Notes: generated by a model from the letters alone, not told the origin. Counted from the first letter of the stretch, positions 21,092 to 34,299 are shown. The stretch: 63,701 nucleotides of DNA from Perkinsus olseni (GCA_013115125.1 JABANN010000133.1:1-63701); one strand, 5' to 3'. Program-made: numbers and translations.

Positions 21092-23354
21092 GTGGGAATC
21101 TTGAGGTTGAGCTTGCAAGATACGATATACGTTAAAGTGTTTATGAGTTCAAGTAATCATTGCCTTTGCATATGATTGGACTATGTGCCTTGTGAGCGGA
21201 GCGAAGCGTTTTTCGTATTGAAGAATTATCACCATAGTTGTTGTCGTCGTTGCTGACCTAGTTGTTGTGTAGAGCATCAATCATCTGTGATGAGATGTAA
21301 CTTTCATATTAAGGCTGCTGCTGCTGTTAAGAACTGTGGAGCAGATTTATATCAATTAAAACTTTCTAGTGGTATTGCGTTGTCACCCTCCTGCGAGAGG
21401 TTCCTGGTTCGAATACTGGTTGATGCATATCCGGTTGATGCTGCTGTCTACTGGGTCTATGGATCGCTTCTAGTCTACCCCTAGCGGTGCTTTTCCAGAG
21501 CCGAGATTCGCTATTTCTGGAGAAAAAGACCGTCATCTTAGGAGTGGACTCTATCTACCTCTTCTATTCCGAGTTGACTTTGAGCGACAATAAAGAAGCC
21601 ATAGCACCATCGTCACACGGCCGGGTCAGTGACGTCTCGTATACATCATTGTGCTTCCGCCCAGTCCAACTTGCAATAGAAACCAAGTGATTTTGGATTA
21701 GAGCGATCGAAGAGGGACTCGACACTTTGTCAGGAGTACCTTTCCCTGCCTGCTTAGGACAAGTACACTTGCTCAACTACCAGACGACGAATCACTCCGT
21801 TCACTGTATTCGGAATGGCGCTCAAAGTCCGCGGCAGAACTTTTGGAGAGAACGGTGAGCCACAGATTACCCCGAAAATGACTCTAGACCGTCGTTGTCT
21901 AGGAACTCTTGCTGTCTCAGATTCACATGCAAGCCGAGTTGCTCTCCTCCCACCTCCCCGGAGCCAGAACTTTCAACTGGCCCGCCGTTGTTGCCAGAGA
22001 GGGCAGCTCCAGCCGTCAGGTGAACAGTGGCAGACATATTACGATATGTCGTTGTACCGTTTGTAGATTATGAGTTACTTGCTGATACTCGCTTGACGAA
22101 ATGTTGTAGTTCTGCGGTTTCGTCCGATGGATTTGCAGGCAACAGAATTATCAGATGCCCACGCGTAGAGAGGGACAGGCGTCGTCATGAGCTCAGACCG
22201 GACGTTCAGCGGACCTACTAAAATCTGATCCGAGGATAGAACTTGACGATTGACGATCACCAAGGTAAATTTTGAAAGCGTGCTCACGGAACGCCGTCCT
22301 GAGATCTTCTACGACTCATCCCGCGATCGCTACCTATGTTGCGAGTCCCCGCCTCTCCCGTCACCACTCGAAACAACGCTGGGCGGAGCAGTCATTGAAT
22401 GCATATAATAGCAATCGTAGAAGACTTATATATCTTCGTAGCTTCATTCACCGGCCGGGGCCGAAAAGACGAAACCGCTGAAACGACATGGAGTTCAGCG
22501 CTCGCCACAGCAAAAACGTCTTATCACACACTTGATCACAACACTATGACGTCGGCTGCCCCGACGATTCCGACATCCTCAACTGACGAACGACAGATGC
22601 ATCAAGCTCGATGCATCGCGTGATGTACATTGACATCACCCAATCGATTGTCGCCTGGCCAGCATTGCGAATTGAAAAGACAAAATTGCGCGAGGGCCGC
22701 ATCGTATTTGGAACGAAAGGTCTTGTGTCTACCTCAGATAGATGACAACGACACAGTAGCAAGGGAATGTGCCCGCTCTAGCCGCAGCTGCTGTTGCCGC
22801 CGGAACGGTCAGGCGGGTCGGTCGCTCTGAATGCAGCCAAGGAATCGGTGAAGCTTCCGAAAGCTTTGGTTTCGACTCAACGCAAGAAGCGAACATCTGG
22901 TTATCATCTGTTACTCTTGTGTGGACTGACTGACCAAGTTGGCCTCGCTGTACAAAACATAGGCGCAAAGAGCACGAAAAACGTACTCCATTACCACTAC
23001 AAGGCGTACACTGCCTTGTCACTGAACACACGTGAACAGCTTCTACATTATTATAAGACTGTCTGACACAGCGAAAGTATTGAAATTCAATAATTTAATA
23101 GTTGTAACAACAATCTATGCCGCTTCCGCCATCCATGGTGGATGGCATCCATGGATGATCCACCCGCTGCCATTTGGTACCATACCGCATTTTTTATTGA
23201 GCATATTCGTACCAGTTATATGACAGGAAAAAAAGACTTGAGAATGTCGTCACAGGCTACAACTGAGGGACGAATGAAGGCATAGAGTCTATGCCATAGA
23301 CATCCTCATGTGAAACCGATTCTCAAGACATATGAACCGTTCTCTCAAGCTCCC
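21092..23354. other. Stretch without a supportable gene
   Basis: Just after the D2HGDH stop, motif A appears once (GGTTGAGCTTGCAAGATAC, ~21105-21123). Near 21397-21432 there is a tRNA T-arm-like piece (GGTTCCTGGTTCGAATACTGG). A 67-codon plus-strand frame at 21487-21690 and an 83-codon one at 21815-22066 have no recognisable feature. An 8-bp inverted repeat with a 3-nt loop lies near 23130. Confidence 0.5.
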
Positions 23355-24095
23355 TCATAAGGTCACCTTCTCAAGTAGCATTCGACGTCTTTGGAATGGT
23401 ATGATAATGGCCTCTTGAGTGATGAAAGTCATGCGTGATAGATCGCCGTCTTGCAGGCCCTCGAACGAACAAGTTGACTCAATCTCCGCACGGAGTGAAT
23501 TCACCGCGTCCCTTCCACTCTCGACCACAGCGTAGTGCTTGTAAGGCCGAGCAGCTTTTTCGAGCCACAACCCACCGTAGGCAACAGCTGTGTCGCCACA
23601 GCTGAAGACCACTTGGTAACTTCCTTCGGCCAATAGTCGAAAGGTGATGGAAAGTCGAGGAGCTTCGGAAATGCGGTGGTAGAAAACGCCCGGCTGCAGA
23701 TCGTAACCAACTCTCGTGAGCGTGAGCTCTCGGCCTGCAAAGTTGACGGTCATAGAGTCAGCGGTCGTGTAGGTGAGGACAGTCAAGTCAGCTGGATTGA
23801 ACGTCATCCCTCCCAAAAGTGCTCCGATGTGGTAATAGATGTATCTGACGCCGTCTATGGCGTCGGAAAAGTCCATAGAATATTGAGTATGAGAATCTCT
23901 GACGAGCTGGTACTTGCCGTCAACAAACACCGGGCGCCCAGGGACCTCGAAGGCAATATTAACATCAGCACCTTCATATACATTCACAGTGTAGTTGAAC
24001 CCCTCCGAGGAGTAGACGTACTTGCCGATATCCTGACCCTGCACAAGCGTAAGTTGAACAGCCACCAAGTAGAGTTGGACGACGAACTTCATCAT
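23355..24095 (-). CDS. Small secreted protein, family copy A
   Basis: About 246 residues. I chose the Met at 24095 because the two paralogues at 33217 and 36833 also start MMK; an upstream in-frame Met at 24128 exists. Signal peptide of ~20 residues (FVVQLYLVAVQLTLVQG) followed by Q-D-I-G-K. Shared family features: Y-(S)xEF-Y-x-V-Y-E near residue 30, RPVFVDGKYQL, an ADSMTVNF motif, TRVGY...PGVFYHR, an APRL block, a single conserved Cys-GD/GG segment, an RPYKHYAV segment, and a C-terminal LSRMTFIT-IIPF strand with a Leu/Arg-rich tail. No known domain. It is the most diverged of the three copies here. Confidence 0.8.
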   Translation of the reverse strand: MMKFVVQLYLVAVQLTLVQGQDIGKYVYSSEGFNYTVNVYEGADVNIAFEVPGRPVFVDGKYQLVRDSHTQYSMDFSDAIDGVRYIYYHIGALLGGMTFNPADLTVLTYTTADSMTVNFAGRELTLTRVGYDLQPGVFYHRISEAPRLSITFRLLAEGSYQVVFSCGDTAVAYGGLWLEKAARPYKHYAVVESGRDAVNSLRAEIESTCSFEGLQDGDLSRMTFITQEAIIIPFQRRRMLLEKVTL

Positions 24096-24128
24096 CATTA
24101 AGGGAACTGTGCAGATAGAGCCTTTCAA

Positions 24129-26218
24129 AGTTTCAAGTGGTACAAGGCAAGAGGTCCGATACTATCGGAGAGACGAGTGAACTACGGTTCCTCTCGGGTT
24201 GAGACAGAGCCGTCCCTGTGGCACTGAGCCAGTGCTAACAAGGTCTTCATTGACCTTGTAGATTAGAATAAGTTGATGAGGGTGACAACGGATGTGCATG
24301 CAAAATGACCGGATGGATCCCGCCCGAAAGGCGATGATTCAGGGGTGGTGCGTAGCTGGGGGCACGTGAGTACATAGCCTGTCTACCGCCAGCTAGCGAG
24401 GACGGCAGTTGTCACACGGGCCTTCTATATCCCAGTATCGCCAAGCAACGCGAGTTAGAGGCATCTTAGGCCAAGATTCCTAGCAGCAAGTTCTTAATGA
24501 TACCCCATCAGTTCGTTCGGTAGAGTGAGTGTTGGTCCAAGCATCGGCAAGGGCAAGGTCAAGCTGGCGTAGAGTGCTGGCCTCATTCTTGCCTTGGCGC
24601 GAGAGTCCCGAGGTCCCGTCATCGACCACAGAGGTAGCAACAGTAAGTTACGTTGAAGGGAACGGAACCCGTGTTGGACATCCTGCCTCTGGTTACCACC
24701 ACAGTCTCATCCAACACTCCCAGTACAGGACTGAGACGACGCGGTCAAGCACGGCTTGATTGTCTCCCTCTGTGCATGCGCAAAGAATCTCTTCTGCTAG
24801 CGTGCTAGCGTCGAGTGAGTTATAGTGCAGCCCTGTCTGGAAGTCAGAAAGGCGGCTGAATGGGAAAGACCTTCCGAGAGGGGTAGCAGGGAACTTCGTA
24901 TAGGATCTTTTGAAGATGGTTTGCTCGACTGACGCCAGGCGGCCTTGCACTGCCTACAGCGAGCCAACAGATTCGTCGATTCATTTATTTGATGATTCAC
25001 GAGTTTTCCAAGGGAACTCCTTTGTAGCTCGCTGGGGATCGCCAGTACGTAGCTGATCTACGAGGCGCGAGTAGAGAGTAACTTGCTCGCTTACTCGGAG
25101 CAAGCTCCTTATGCTAGTGATCTCACGAACTCATCGTAGATGAGGTCGGGAGTACGGGGATAATCTCGGTGTTCCGGTAAGCTGTCCACGATGGTTCCTC
25201 TCTCGCCGTCAACAACCGGATCACTCTTCACTGCATTAACCAGTCGAATTGTCTATTGCCTTTCTAAGAAAGGTTTTCCCTCTAAGAACCTTCGAAAGAT
25301 GCAGTACTGGTTTCAATCGCAGTATGCATGTACTAGCGGCGACTTGGTGTCGCGTTGTTGTCAAATAGTTAATCTTGGGCAGTAGAGCTTCCGCGGTACT
25401 GTTTGGCGAACTCGTCGCATGTCCACTCCTAGAAATGCGGGGATGGCTCTCACAAGCAGGAGGTGAGAAGAGTTTATGATAGCGGAGCGAAGCAATGGAC
25501 TTTTCAGATACGATCCATCCGTGGTCGCCGCTATACTGGCTGAAACTGACAAGCATCTGTCTAGCATAGGAAGATCGAGAGAGTACATTTGTGGACTGCG
25601 GGGTGCATCTCCACCGGTGAGAATTGCGTATCACAACAAAAACTCGGGTATCCTCTACTGTAGGCGTAGAATGAGCGCGGGGCACTACTATGCCAAGAAC
25701 TATCGTTTGTATGCGAGCTCGGACCGCCTTTCCCGAAGTTACACTGTGTAACTTACACATCACTTACGTAACATTTGTTGCTATTGAATTCGTTTTTTCT
25801 TGCGATTGTTGGAAACTCGATTATATACCACACAGTCGAAGTAAGAGTGCCGCCCTCTCAGCCCTCTCGTAGTCTGCCATGGCTGTCAACAGTGGATCAT
25901 CACAACAACACTGCATTCAGAGACGGGCAACACATGGAGGAAGAAGCCAAGTACACTTATAGCGCTATTCTCGGGTTCCTGGAGTTCATTACGCTAAGCA
26001 GGATGGCCGTAGGATTTACGGATCCTGGATCCCGGTCCATTGATTATCCACCCGCGGGAATCGTGAGTAAAGCACAAGAATCGCTGTTTCCAAAATGGGG
26101 GTCACCCGTACTTGCCAGCGCACTTCCACCTACTTCCCATCTATCTAAGCAATGGCTGGCCAATTGGCTCTCATCCAGTTCTTTATACTTTGGTGGGCTT
26201 GAGGCATGACAGACCGTC
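24129..26218. other. Stretch without a supportable gene
   Basis: Only short frames. A tRNA-like D-arm piece (CAGTTCGTTCGGTAGAG) occurs near 24509. GCGGAGCGAAGCAATGG near 25486 matches the recurring motif seen at the 3' ends of several introns. A 144-codon frame at 25775-26209 ends just before the next gene and could be 5' sequence of it, but shows no domain. Confidence 0.45.
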
Positions 26219-29200
26219 ATGTTGAATTCGCCAAGGCCAGCCTCCGTGAAATTGACCAAGTGAAGATACGCCGATACCTGAGAAGATGTCGATCTTTGAG
26301 CAGCACTCCACAACAGGTTCGATGTTACTACCGCTCTGTTGAAGCAGCAAGAGGCACTCGATGGCCTGGCCTTCACAACCGAGAATATCAAATCGGTACA
26401 ACTCGTGGCGACTCAGCTGAAAGTTGCTGTCACGGCAGTTTTACGTTGAATCTTCCAATCAGGTTCAAAATGCTTTACACGAGGATATAAAAAGAGAGCT
26501 ACAAGCTTGGCAGGCTACGGCTGACCAGAAATTAACGGACAATCTGACCTTGTGTCGAAAGTATGCTCCGAGGGAGAGTTGAATAAGGCTACAATATCAC
26601 TTTCCTTCGAAGCGTGATATGTCAAGCGCGGGGATCGAACCCGCGACCTTCTGCGTGTAAGGCAGACGTCATAACCACTAGACTAGCTCGACAAGTTGTT
26701 GAGAAAAGGAGGGTATCGTGGAAGTTCCACGTCTGAGACTGAGCATAAGGAGTCCGCTCCATCTGATCCAGGATTGCTTCATACCAGCCTCGGAGTTCAA
26801 ACTGTTCTTCAGTGAAATGGCTGCTATCCGAGAGGAGACTCGTAAACTGGCACATACCTTCGCTGGAATCTCCGGCATTAAAAGTGATGCAGAGTCCGTG
26901 GCCAACCTGCAGACCATGGTGGGCAGTAGTCAGACGCTGACACGCTCCCTCATCTCGGTCTCAGGTCCAGGATCTGCGTAGAAAGTCGGAGGAAGTGTCT
27001 TCTGAACTGTGGTCTGATGGGGGATATCCAGCTGTCGAGAGCTCATCTCTTAGGAATACAAAATTGAAACTGCGTGAAACGAACACGACAGAAGAGACAA
27101 GCCGGCTCCTCATGGAAGCTACGCGTTGCATTGAGGACACTCTGGCGTCGAGGTAGACAGCTAGTGAAAACTAAGCTGCCATATTCTCTTAAATTACATG
27201 CAGAGTTTCTGGTGAAGTCAACCGCGTCCCCCGCAATGCTAGAGTCATCGCTCAGTTTCACATTTATTCGGCATCTAGCCCGACATATATCGAAACACAT
27301 AGCATCGCGACGTCTCACAGAGAAGATTTCGGACTGAACAATTTTGTTAGGCTCAGTGAGAAAGAGCGGGAGATCGCGGAATCAGCTAAGGAATGGCAAG
27401 GCAAATTTGAAACGAGTCAACGTCTCCAATTTGAAAATCTCGAGAATCGCCTTAACGAGGTCAGAACCATCAGATGACTGAGCACCGGAAAGGCCTGACT
27501 TGTCAGATATCGAGTGAGCTCGCTCGCTGCCGGTCTGCTGCCGACAGCTCCGTCAAGCGAGTGGCGGCTCAGCTGGAGCACCACAATGAAGATATGATTG
27601 CAGAAGTGATGGTTGCTTCATTCGGTCGAGCACGCCCTCACGGCGGTCCTCTAGTAGGTGACTTCGCGGATAGACACACTCGCGTCGGCGCAATCAGCGC
27701 TATCTGGAAAAGTGGAAACTGTTGATGATAAAGTAGGCCAGGGTTGCGATATTTTTTGGCTCAGCTGGTTGAAAATTGCAGATACGTGAGGCTCTCTCGG
27801 AAGTTAATGGCAACTTTCTCGAGAGAATCGAAACCCTGAAAGATGAGTTCGCATCGCGTTTGAGAAAGGTGACCGAAGAACAAAAGGTGGGCGATCCTCT
27901 CCGAGGGAGAATCAATCGAGATGGGTACCCTACTCAGCTCCGACCTCTCAATGCGGGTCGGATAGAGGGATCCATCCAAGAGAATGCCGTGCATAGGTCG
28001 AAAATCGACGGTGAGATCGGTGGTGCTGTGGCGACGTTGTTGCCCATCGGGCAAGGAAAGATATTCTCAGATCCGAACAGGAATCTGAACTACCGAGCGG
28101 CCGCGGAGACGAACCAGGCTGTCGACGGTGAGCGGACGACGCTGAGCTCTTCTTGTTCGTGATGAGTTCCAGGGCGAGCGGAGAGTTCAAATCACGATTC
28201 ATCATCGGACAACACCAAGGCAAGGCGAGAACCGCCCCGCGTGAGCCGGTATGCTGTGTTCAGGTCGCTGTGCAAGATATAAGATTTCGAGTGGAGGAAC
28301 ATGATGCCCGAATAGCCAGCCTATCTTCTACGATCAATGAAGTGGGCCCTGCCTTAGTGTTAGAAACCATAGCCTCTTCAATGCTGTATCGGTCAAGTAT
28401 GATACTTCAACTTTAATACTTGAAGCATTGCTAGCCTATAAGGGGACAGATAGTTTGTGTGCACATCCACAGACACGCCATGGCTGCCGTGGAAAAAACT
28501 ATTCGTCAAATCATTTGTCGGGCACTCGCCATTTCTCGTAATTTGATCCGAATCGCGAGTGCCGGTGTATTATGAGGTCGGTGGTAATCCGTGTTACTTT
28601 TCTATGGAATCGAAAAGTTTGACCCCACAGTCGAGCATCATGCTCAGCGCTATGCGAGAGCCTCGTAAACCCGAATCAGATATACTCTATGCTGCGTGAG
28701 TTCGTAGAAACAGAGAGATACGACACCCGGCCAGTTATTGAGGGTAACTTTGAGGCCCGAAGCTCTGGCCCGGATCCAGACACGTTCAGGTCAAGGCGTG
28801 CAGCCCATCGACTATGAGCGTATGATGGAAGATTTCTATGCACATATCGAGGAACTGAGGAGAAGCGTGAGGCTGGCAGTTTGTCTGTCATCTCTAGCGC
28901 ATCACCCGCGAGAATCTTCGATCGATTCGTGAGCTCAGCGCGCTACTTCATTAACCCCTGTCTACATTGAGGAACCTGAATTGACGGATTCTTCTCGAAA
29001 ATCTTTCTAGTGTCTATCAGAAGTCATTATTCGCAGGTAGCGAGGTTAGGCAACGAAGATACCCGCCATTCAAAGCTCAACCTATCCGATGCAAGCTTGT
29101 CCGAGCGTAAAAGATTCTTCTCGCTTCCCTCTCGATCGAGTGGCTATTTCATTAGGATTAGAAGACCTGTATCAGCGGATTGCAAAGTTGGAAGGTGGGT

Positions 29201-30233
29201 CTAAGTTCGGTGGCACGAATGAGGCACTTTAACTGAGCTCAATCGGAAGCAGTATCTTAGCTCGATCCCTACGGAAAATAGCTCAATTGATCTCTATTTT
29301 TCACCTCCATTTGTAGAAAACGCCAGGTGGAGCATCGGTGATGTGAGTGCGAGTAGGTGGGGGCGCTCGTCTGTGCCGAGGTCCAAGGCAGATCAGGTGC
29401 AATTGTCGATCGCATTCAAGTGACAGAAGCCGGCGGCCATCGTGTGCAGGCGAAGATAAGCGAGGTATTCCACCGAGTGCTTGGATCGAGCTAAGATACG
29501 CCCTTCATTTCGCAGGAAGATGAAAAAATTGGCATCAAAATTCTCTTGAGTGAAGCGGAGAGTTCTGAGAAGATAACAGCGATTGAAGGTAAATCACCAA
29601 CCGCGGTTCTCGCGAAATCCCAAGTTGCACTGATTGTTGAAATCTTCAACAATTTTTATCAAACTGAAGAAATTTTGGTGAGAGATGACTTTCGTCCAAC
29701 TGAGTCATCCACAGAAAGCATTGGAGTCTCACCCCTATTGAGCAAAAAAGTGTGAAACGCATAGCTCATAACGCAACGCGAGATGGATGATTTAGGAGGC
29801 CAAAACGCGGAAAGGACATGAGGAATAGACATGTCCCATCTGTAACGCGTTCCAGAACCCTCTGACGCCAGAGTCGTTGTCTTTCAGGAGAAGTCGGAAA
29901 TATCCGTTCTATCCTCAATGAGCATGATGGTAGCATCAATTGCCTTGAATCGGTGAGTACATCTCTCCTGCAGAGCGGCTCAGCGAAGTGGAGTATCGTG
30001 TCGCTGAGCGAGAGGGCCGCCAAGACCATAGTCCCGGGGACTTCACTAAGAACCAAGCCGAGCACTTTATCAATCGGGTTGGTCCATTCAACGGCCGAGC
30101 TCGCACGAATCACGCTCCATCAGTTGTCACAGTCAGTAGCGGAAGAGGTTCGAGAGGGGCGGCTACTGCGAGGCGACTTCGAGGAACTGTCAGGGTTGAC
30201 TAGCCCAGTAATTCACAACCAGCAGGTATGTGA
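26219..30233 (+). CDS. Long coiled-coil protein, many short introns
   Basis: The start at 26219 reads MLNSPRPASVKLTK and joins across a 57-nt intron (26260-26316) to FDVTTALLKQQEALDGLAF. In-frame splices then give VQNALHEDIKRELQAWQ, EMAAIREETRKLAHTFAG, VQDLRRKSEEVSSELW, FVRLSEKEREIAESAKEW, ISSELARCRSAADSSVKRVA, VTSRIDTLASAQSALSGKVE, IREALSEVNGNFLERIETL and RFRVEEHDARIASLSST. Further exon-like pieces lie near 28800 (YERMMEDFYAHIEELRRS), 29519-29670 and 29890-30230. The heptad-like, Glu/Lys-rich composition points to a structural or tethering coiled coil. The sequence has no motif that names it, and the 3' end and several introns after 28.4 kb are uncertain. Evidence is the repeated success of GT-AG joins in one frame. 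Confidence 0.65.
26620..26692 (-). tRNA. tRNA-Val(UAC) antisense in an intron
   Basis: Complete cloverleaf on the minus strand: acceptor GTCGAGC/GCTTGAC (one G-U pair and one A-U), D arm GTCT...GAC with AGTGGTTA loop, anticodon arm TCTGC-CTTACAC-GCAGA (UAC), variable AGGTC, T arm GCGGG-TTCGATC-CCCGC, discriminator A. It lies within the 252-nt intron 26561-26812 of the coiled-coil gene, opposite to that gene's strand. Likely functional. Confidence 0.9.
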
Positions 30234-32482
30234 TAGGCCAGGTCTCAAACTCAGGAGTTACCGCTACATTGCGTTCGTGTATGATAGACAAGCTACGAAA
30301 ATTTAGTTATCCTTGCTCACAGAGAATATTTGGGACTGAATATCTTTCGGTATGCATGGCTCGGAGAGGAGATGATTTATCGATCAGCGGCTACGCAAGA
30401 TGATCCCTCCCGCCCATTCGCCTTCGTTAAGGGATAATCAACGACGCTCGCCTTGATCGCTACCTCGTCTACTCTCAACGCTACCGGTTACCGTCGAACG
30501 GGCTACCATCGCCAGTTCCATGGTCCGCTTCAGCCTGAAGCCTTCAGGCCGTCGAGAATGATGGTGGCGCAGTTGCAAGCTCAACAGCGTCAATCTGGCA
30601 TGCGGCTGCTGCGCGACGGCCAGGCCACAGCGTAGCAGCAAGCAGGGAGAAACGACCATCGCTGCCCCCTCAGAGAGGGATGGGAAACGACTTACCTTCA
30701 CCCATAACAAACAAGTTCTCTCCAGCTGAATTAGCGTCACCCTCGGAGTAAGTGCTGCGGGACGCATTGTCGGGAATGACGTCTTTATCAGGGTCCCGCA
30801 CGAAGTTGAAGTCGGAGTAAGCGGCAGCTCTGAGGTGACTCTTGGTGATCTCGTTGCTTCTTACTGTTCAACTTGCAGGCAATGAAATGCTATATGACTT
30901 CATATACATTTCTGTAGCATTCTGTTTGTAATTTACAACAGTTGTGAATTACAAACAGAATGTTATAGGAATAGCACTATCGATGCCACGATATAGTTAC
31001 TAGATCGTGGCAGTGGCAGTTTCTTGCTACCTTACTCGTAGCACTAGCTAGACTAGATCGGTAACGCATAAAGCGCAGGCGTCATTGGTGATTGAGGAAG
31101 TGTAAGAGTGCGAGTGCAGTAGTCGCTTCTGATAGTGTCTATCAGCATAACTGCAGGGTACCATCAAGATGCTCTCTCATGACGATCAGGGGGCTTGTCA
31201 AGATACGGAGAACCTTTCTTAGGTAGTTCACAAGGACGGGACAGCAGCATCTGCACTACTGTGAGCAATACACGAAGCGAGGTCCTCTTTAAATTGGTGC
31301 CGAGTTAGTCAGTCAATGGACACTCCCTCACAGATGTGTCTTAGAGTGGAGAGGATGGCTCGGAATCTCAAGTGAAGTTCCTCTTTCGCGGAAGGGAAAA
31401 TGAGACGATTCCTCTTAGTTTGCCCTTAGTATCGGATACTAAGTATCCTAGGTCTGCCCTATCTCTACCTGAGCGCTACTTTCTTTGCTCAGTAACCTTG
31501 CCTAGACTCATCCCTCTTGACACAAGGTACATCGGTGCTAGTCCGACTAAGCCGTTTTGGATTCGTTCCAACGCCATTGAACTTCAAATTCTTAAGCGTC
31601 AGATGGGTGTCAAGTTCACCCAAGCTCGCACTAAGAGCCTCTCAGATATCCCAAGCTTCAGAGATCAGTGCAATATCCAATAGAAAGTTCCAATTAGAAA
31701 CTGCTCTAATTTTCGTAACCGCCCCGGACCAGGCCTCGCCAGTCGATGTTCCCCTTTTAAATGACAACGCGACAAGTCGAAGTCGGGGCAAGTTGTCGAG
31801 CCGATAATATCGACTGATGAGAAATGCGAAGCCCGTGACCTATCGGGGCGGTCAACAAACTAATACAATGACGTGACTTAATTTATGTCACTTGAGATGG
31901 CAGGCAGTCCCATGCCATATCATAGTATGATAATGACTTACACTCCTACAAAATGTAGAGGATTATTCTAGGCCGTCTACAATAATCACCCGGCGGCAAG
32001 GCACAACACGAACTCCGTCGGCCATGAGAGGGAAGTGTTATACCACAGATTCGGTCGCCTTCACGATAGAAGAATGATAATGTGAACCCGCTACTGATGA
32101 GAAACGGGGCCCACTCATTCACTCAGAGTCAGCTGTAACGCGATGTAACCAGAGTCTCCTAGGATTTGATCTACCTCTCTCCAGGTAAGACAATGGTCAC
32201 CGCCCTCGTGGCTCAGTTACGCAGTGACTACAGAGGGACTATTGTCATCCGTATCCGAGCGTCTAAGCAAGTCGAAAAGAAATGAAATAACAATGATACT
32301 CTATGCTGCAATCAGCATTTATCCAATAAAAAGCACACTTGAAACCTCGTCCGTTCTGTAACGGGGCTCAGTTCCAACCGTGTACTATGAATAGGAAGGG
32401 GAGTCTCGGAAAACCGAGATGGGCAGATTTGCGCGATGTGTTCCCAAGAACGTGCCGTTAGGGAGTGGATCTCACGAAGTAC
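30234..32482. other. Gene-poor stretch with inverted repeats
   Basis: No supportable gene. A 103-codon plus-strand frame at 31372-31683 and a 109-codon minus-strand frame at 30438-30767 have no recognisable feature. Inverted repeats at 30917-30963, 31425-31443, 31434-31448 and 31918-31932 are the only clear structure. Confidence 0.5.
30918..30962. repeat. Inverted repeat, 16-bp arms, 13-nt loop
   Basis: CATTCTGTTTGTAATT (30918-30933) pairs perfectly with 30947-30962. The 13-nt loop itself contains ACAACAGTTGT, so the hairpin can extend inward. Confidence 0.9.
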
Positions 32483-33217
32483 TCAGAGCTTCTCGAGGAG
32501 CTGTCGAGCGCCTTCAACGGGTATGACAACCGTCACCCCAGTGGCGAAGGTTACCCATGATAGATCGCGTCCCTTCTTCAGATTCAAGGTCGGACAAGCC
32601 CTCTTGATATCGTCGAGGTATCTGTCAAGAGCAGCTTGTTCAGTCGGGTCCACAACATAGTGCACGTAGGGACGATCAGCGCGGTTGAACTTGAAGAACC
32701 CGTAGTGAGAAGGACCCCCATCGCACCAGACCTGCATGCGCACACCGCCGTCAGCGTATATATCGTAAACCACCTTGAGACGCGGAGCATCAGGAGACCT
32801 GTAGAGATATAGGCCTGGGCTGATGCCGAACCCGACCCTAGTGAGCAATACTCCTCGGTCTCGGAAGTTGACGGCGATGGAATCAGCGGTCTGATAATAC
32901 AAGAAGGCCAAGTCGCCTTCACGGAACTCTTTCCCAGGAAAGAGTAGGCTAATATTGTCGTACCAGTAATCGACACCTTCGAAGGTGTTGCGGAAGTCAA
33001 CCGCGTAGGCGTGATTGGGCCTCTTAAGGAGGTGGTACAGACCGTCAGCGAAGGGCGGCTTACCATCCACCCTGAAGGTGAGACCCACACGATGGTCTTC
33101 GTACACACTGTAGGCCATATAGAACTCATCCGAGAAGAAATCGAATTTCCCGACGTCTTGAGCCGTCACGCACATCAGCAGCACAATAATCAGGCAAGGT
33201 TGAATGAATTTCATCAT
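32483..33217 (-). CDS. Small secreted protein, family copy B
   Basis: Intact 244-residue frame starting MMKF. Signal peptide to about residue 20 (IVLLMCVTA), then QDVGKFDFFSDEFYMAYSVY. It shares with copy C long identical blocks such as ADSIAVNF, RVGFGI, QVWCDGGPSHY, RADRPYVHYVV and DLSWVTFATGV. It is closer to copy C than to copy A. No TM segment besides the signal, no known domain; probably extracellular. It lies in a duplicated segment whose other half holds copy C. Confidence 0.88.
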   Translation of the reverse strand: MMKFIQPCLIIVLLMCVTAQDVGKFDFFSDEFYMAYSVYEDHRVGLTFRVDGKPPFADGLYHLLKRPNHAYAVDFRNTFEGVDYWYDNISLLFPGKEFREGDLAFLYYQTADSIAVNFRDRGVLLTRVGFGISPGLYLYRSPDAPRLKVVYDIYADGGVRMQVWCDGGPSHYGFFKFNRADRPYVHYVVDPTEQAALDRYLDDIKRACPTLNLKKGRDLSWVTFATGVTVVIPVEGARQLLEKL

Positions 33218-33950
33218 AGGGGAGGTTTTGGCAACCGAACTATCTATCAGGAAGCTCCTGTTAGGGGGTGTAGAAAACGGAAGGTTTAGACGGCGATTGG
33301 TTGTGCCCTCACGCCCTCACGCCCTCCCTGTGTCATATGTCATTCATATGCATACCGTGCGTACCGCAGCATTACAGTAAAGTTGTTGTTTGATAAGAAG
33401 CGGAAGGATCCCAGAGAAGCATGGGTCGCACAATCCATAGCGCAACCTATACTGTAGGACGTGCATACACGCACGAGCGCGAGGCTAGACAGCGCCGCCA
33501 TTGAGAGCAGATTGCCAGCCAGCCAGGATCCCATCGACCGATCAGCTAGGAGCACTTTGCCCTCCAGACAAGCCAGAGTAGTCATCGGTCACCGCTTCCT
33601 CACATATCGGTGTGTACTATTCCTGACGACGTCTATCATGACCGCAACGAGGAATCAGTTGATGGAGACAATACTTGCGGTGCGTTCACGACCGGGGCGC
33701 GTGAAGGATCACCTCAACCGTTCGTCCGACTTGACCTCGACTTGATGCTCATTTCTCCTCAATCGGGTCACTTTGGGGAGATTCTGACCGTCGGAATCAT
33801 ATTTCCCCTACTGTGATCGTGGAATATACTCCTCGTCATTGACGAGCCGTCGACAACTGGGACACCTCGTGTCCCCGCGATAGCAGGCTAGCGACAGAAC
33901 ACAATGCTCGAACCGTCAGGTGTTCAACCAAAAAGTCGTCGGCCGCCAAA
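33218..33950. other. Upstream flank of copy B; no further gene recognised
   Basis: The region contains blocks shared with the flank of copy C: ACCGAACTATCTATCAG at 33237 and 36848, and CCGGGGCGCGTGAAGGA near 33690 and 37303. A tandem CTCACGCCCTCACGCCCTCC lies near 33309. Confidence 0.6.
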
Positions 33951-33955
33951 CGCTC

Positions 33956-34144
33956 TCATTTGCTGCCGAGGTCGTCGAGAGGTAACTTGTGCTTGCCGCT
34001 TTGCGATTTCCATTTGTAGCATCGCTTTCGTAGTTCGGAGTTCGGACATGAGGATTTCAAATGACCAGATTCGTGACACTGCCAACAGCGCCTGTTGAAC
34101 AGAACCTCGTGCAGCACGAGTCGTGCTTGGTGATAGGTTGACAT
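33956..34144 (-). mobile_element. Fossil retroelement fragment with a Gag-type zinc knuckle
   Basis: A minus-strand fragment carrying a CX2CX4HX4C zinc knuckle (CWQCHESGHLKSSC), the usual nucleic-acid-binding motif at the end of Gag in LTR and related retroelements. No other part of the element is recognised beside it on this strand. Broken; treated as a fossil. Confidence 0.6.
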
Positions 34145-34299
34145 GCGGACCTGTCCGAGCCTTTCTCTCGCTCTTTCCAGGTGTCTAGGGCTCGGGCCCC
34201 GAGCCTTGGGGCATGCACGAAGTCACGTCACCATTGTGCCCGGCGTTACCACCCGCGCCGTTGGGGGGGCTCTCGCTTTGAGCGCTGGTGAATTATCGG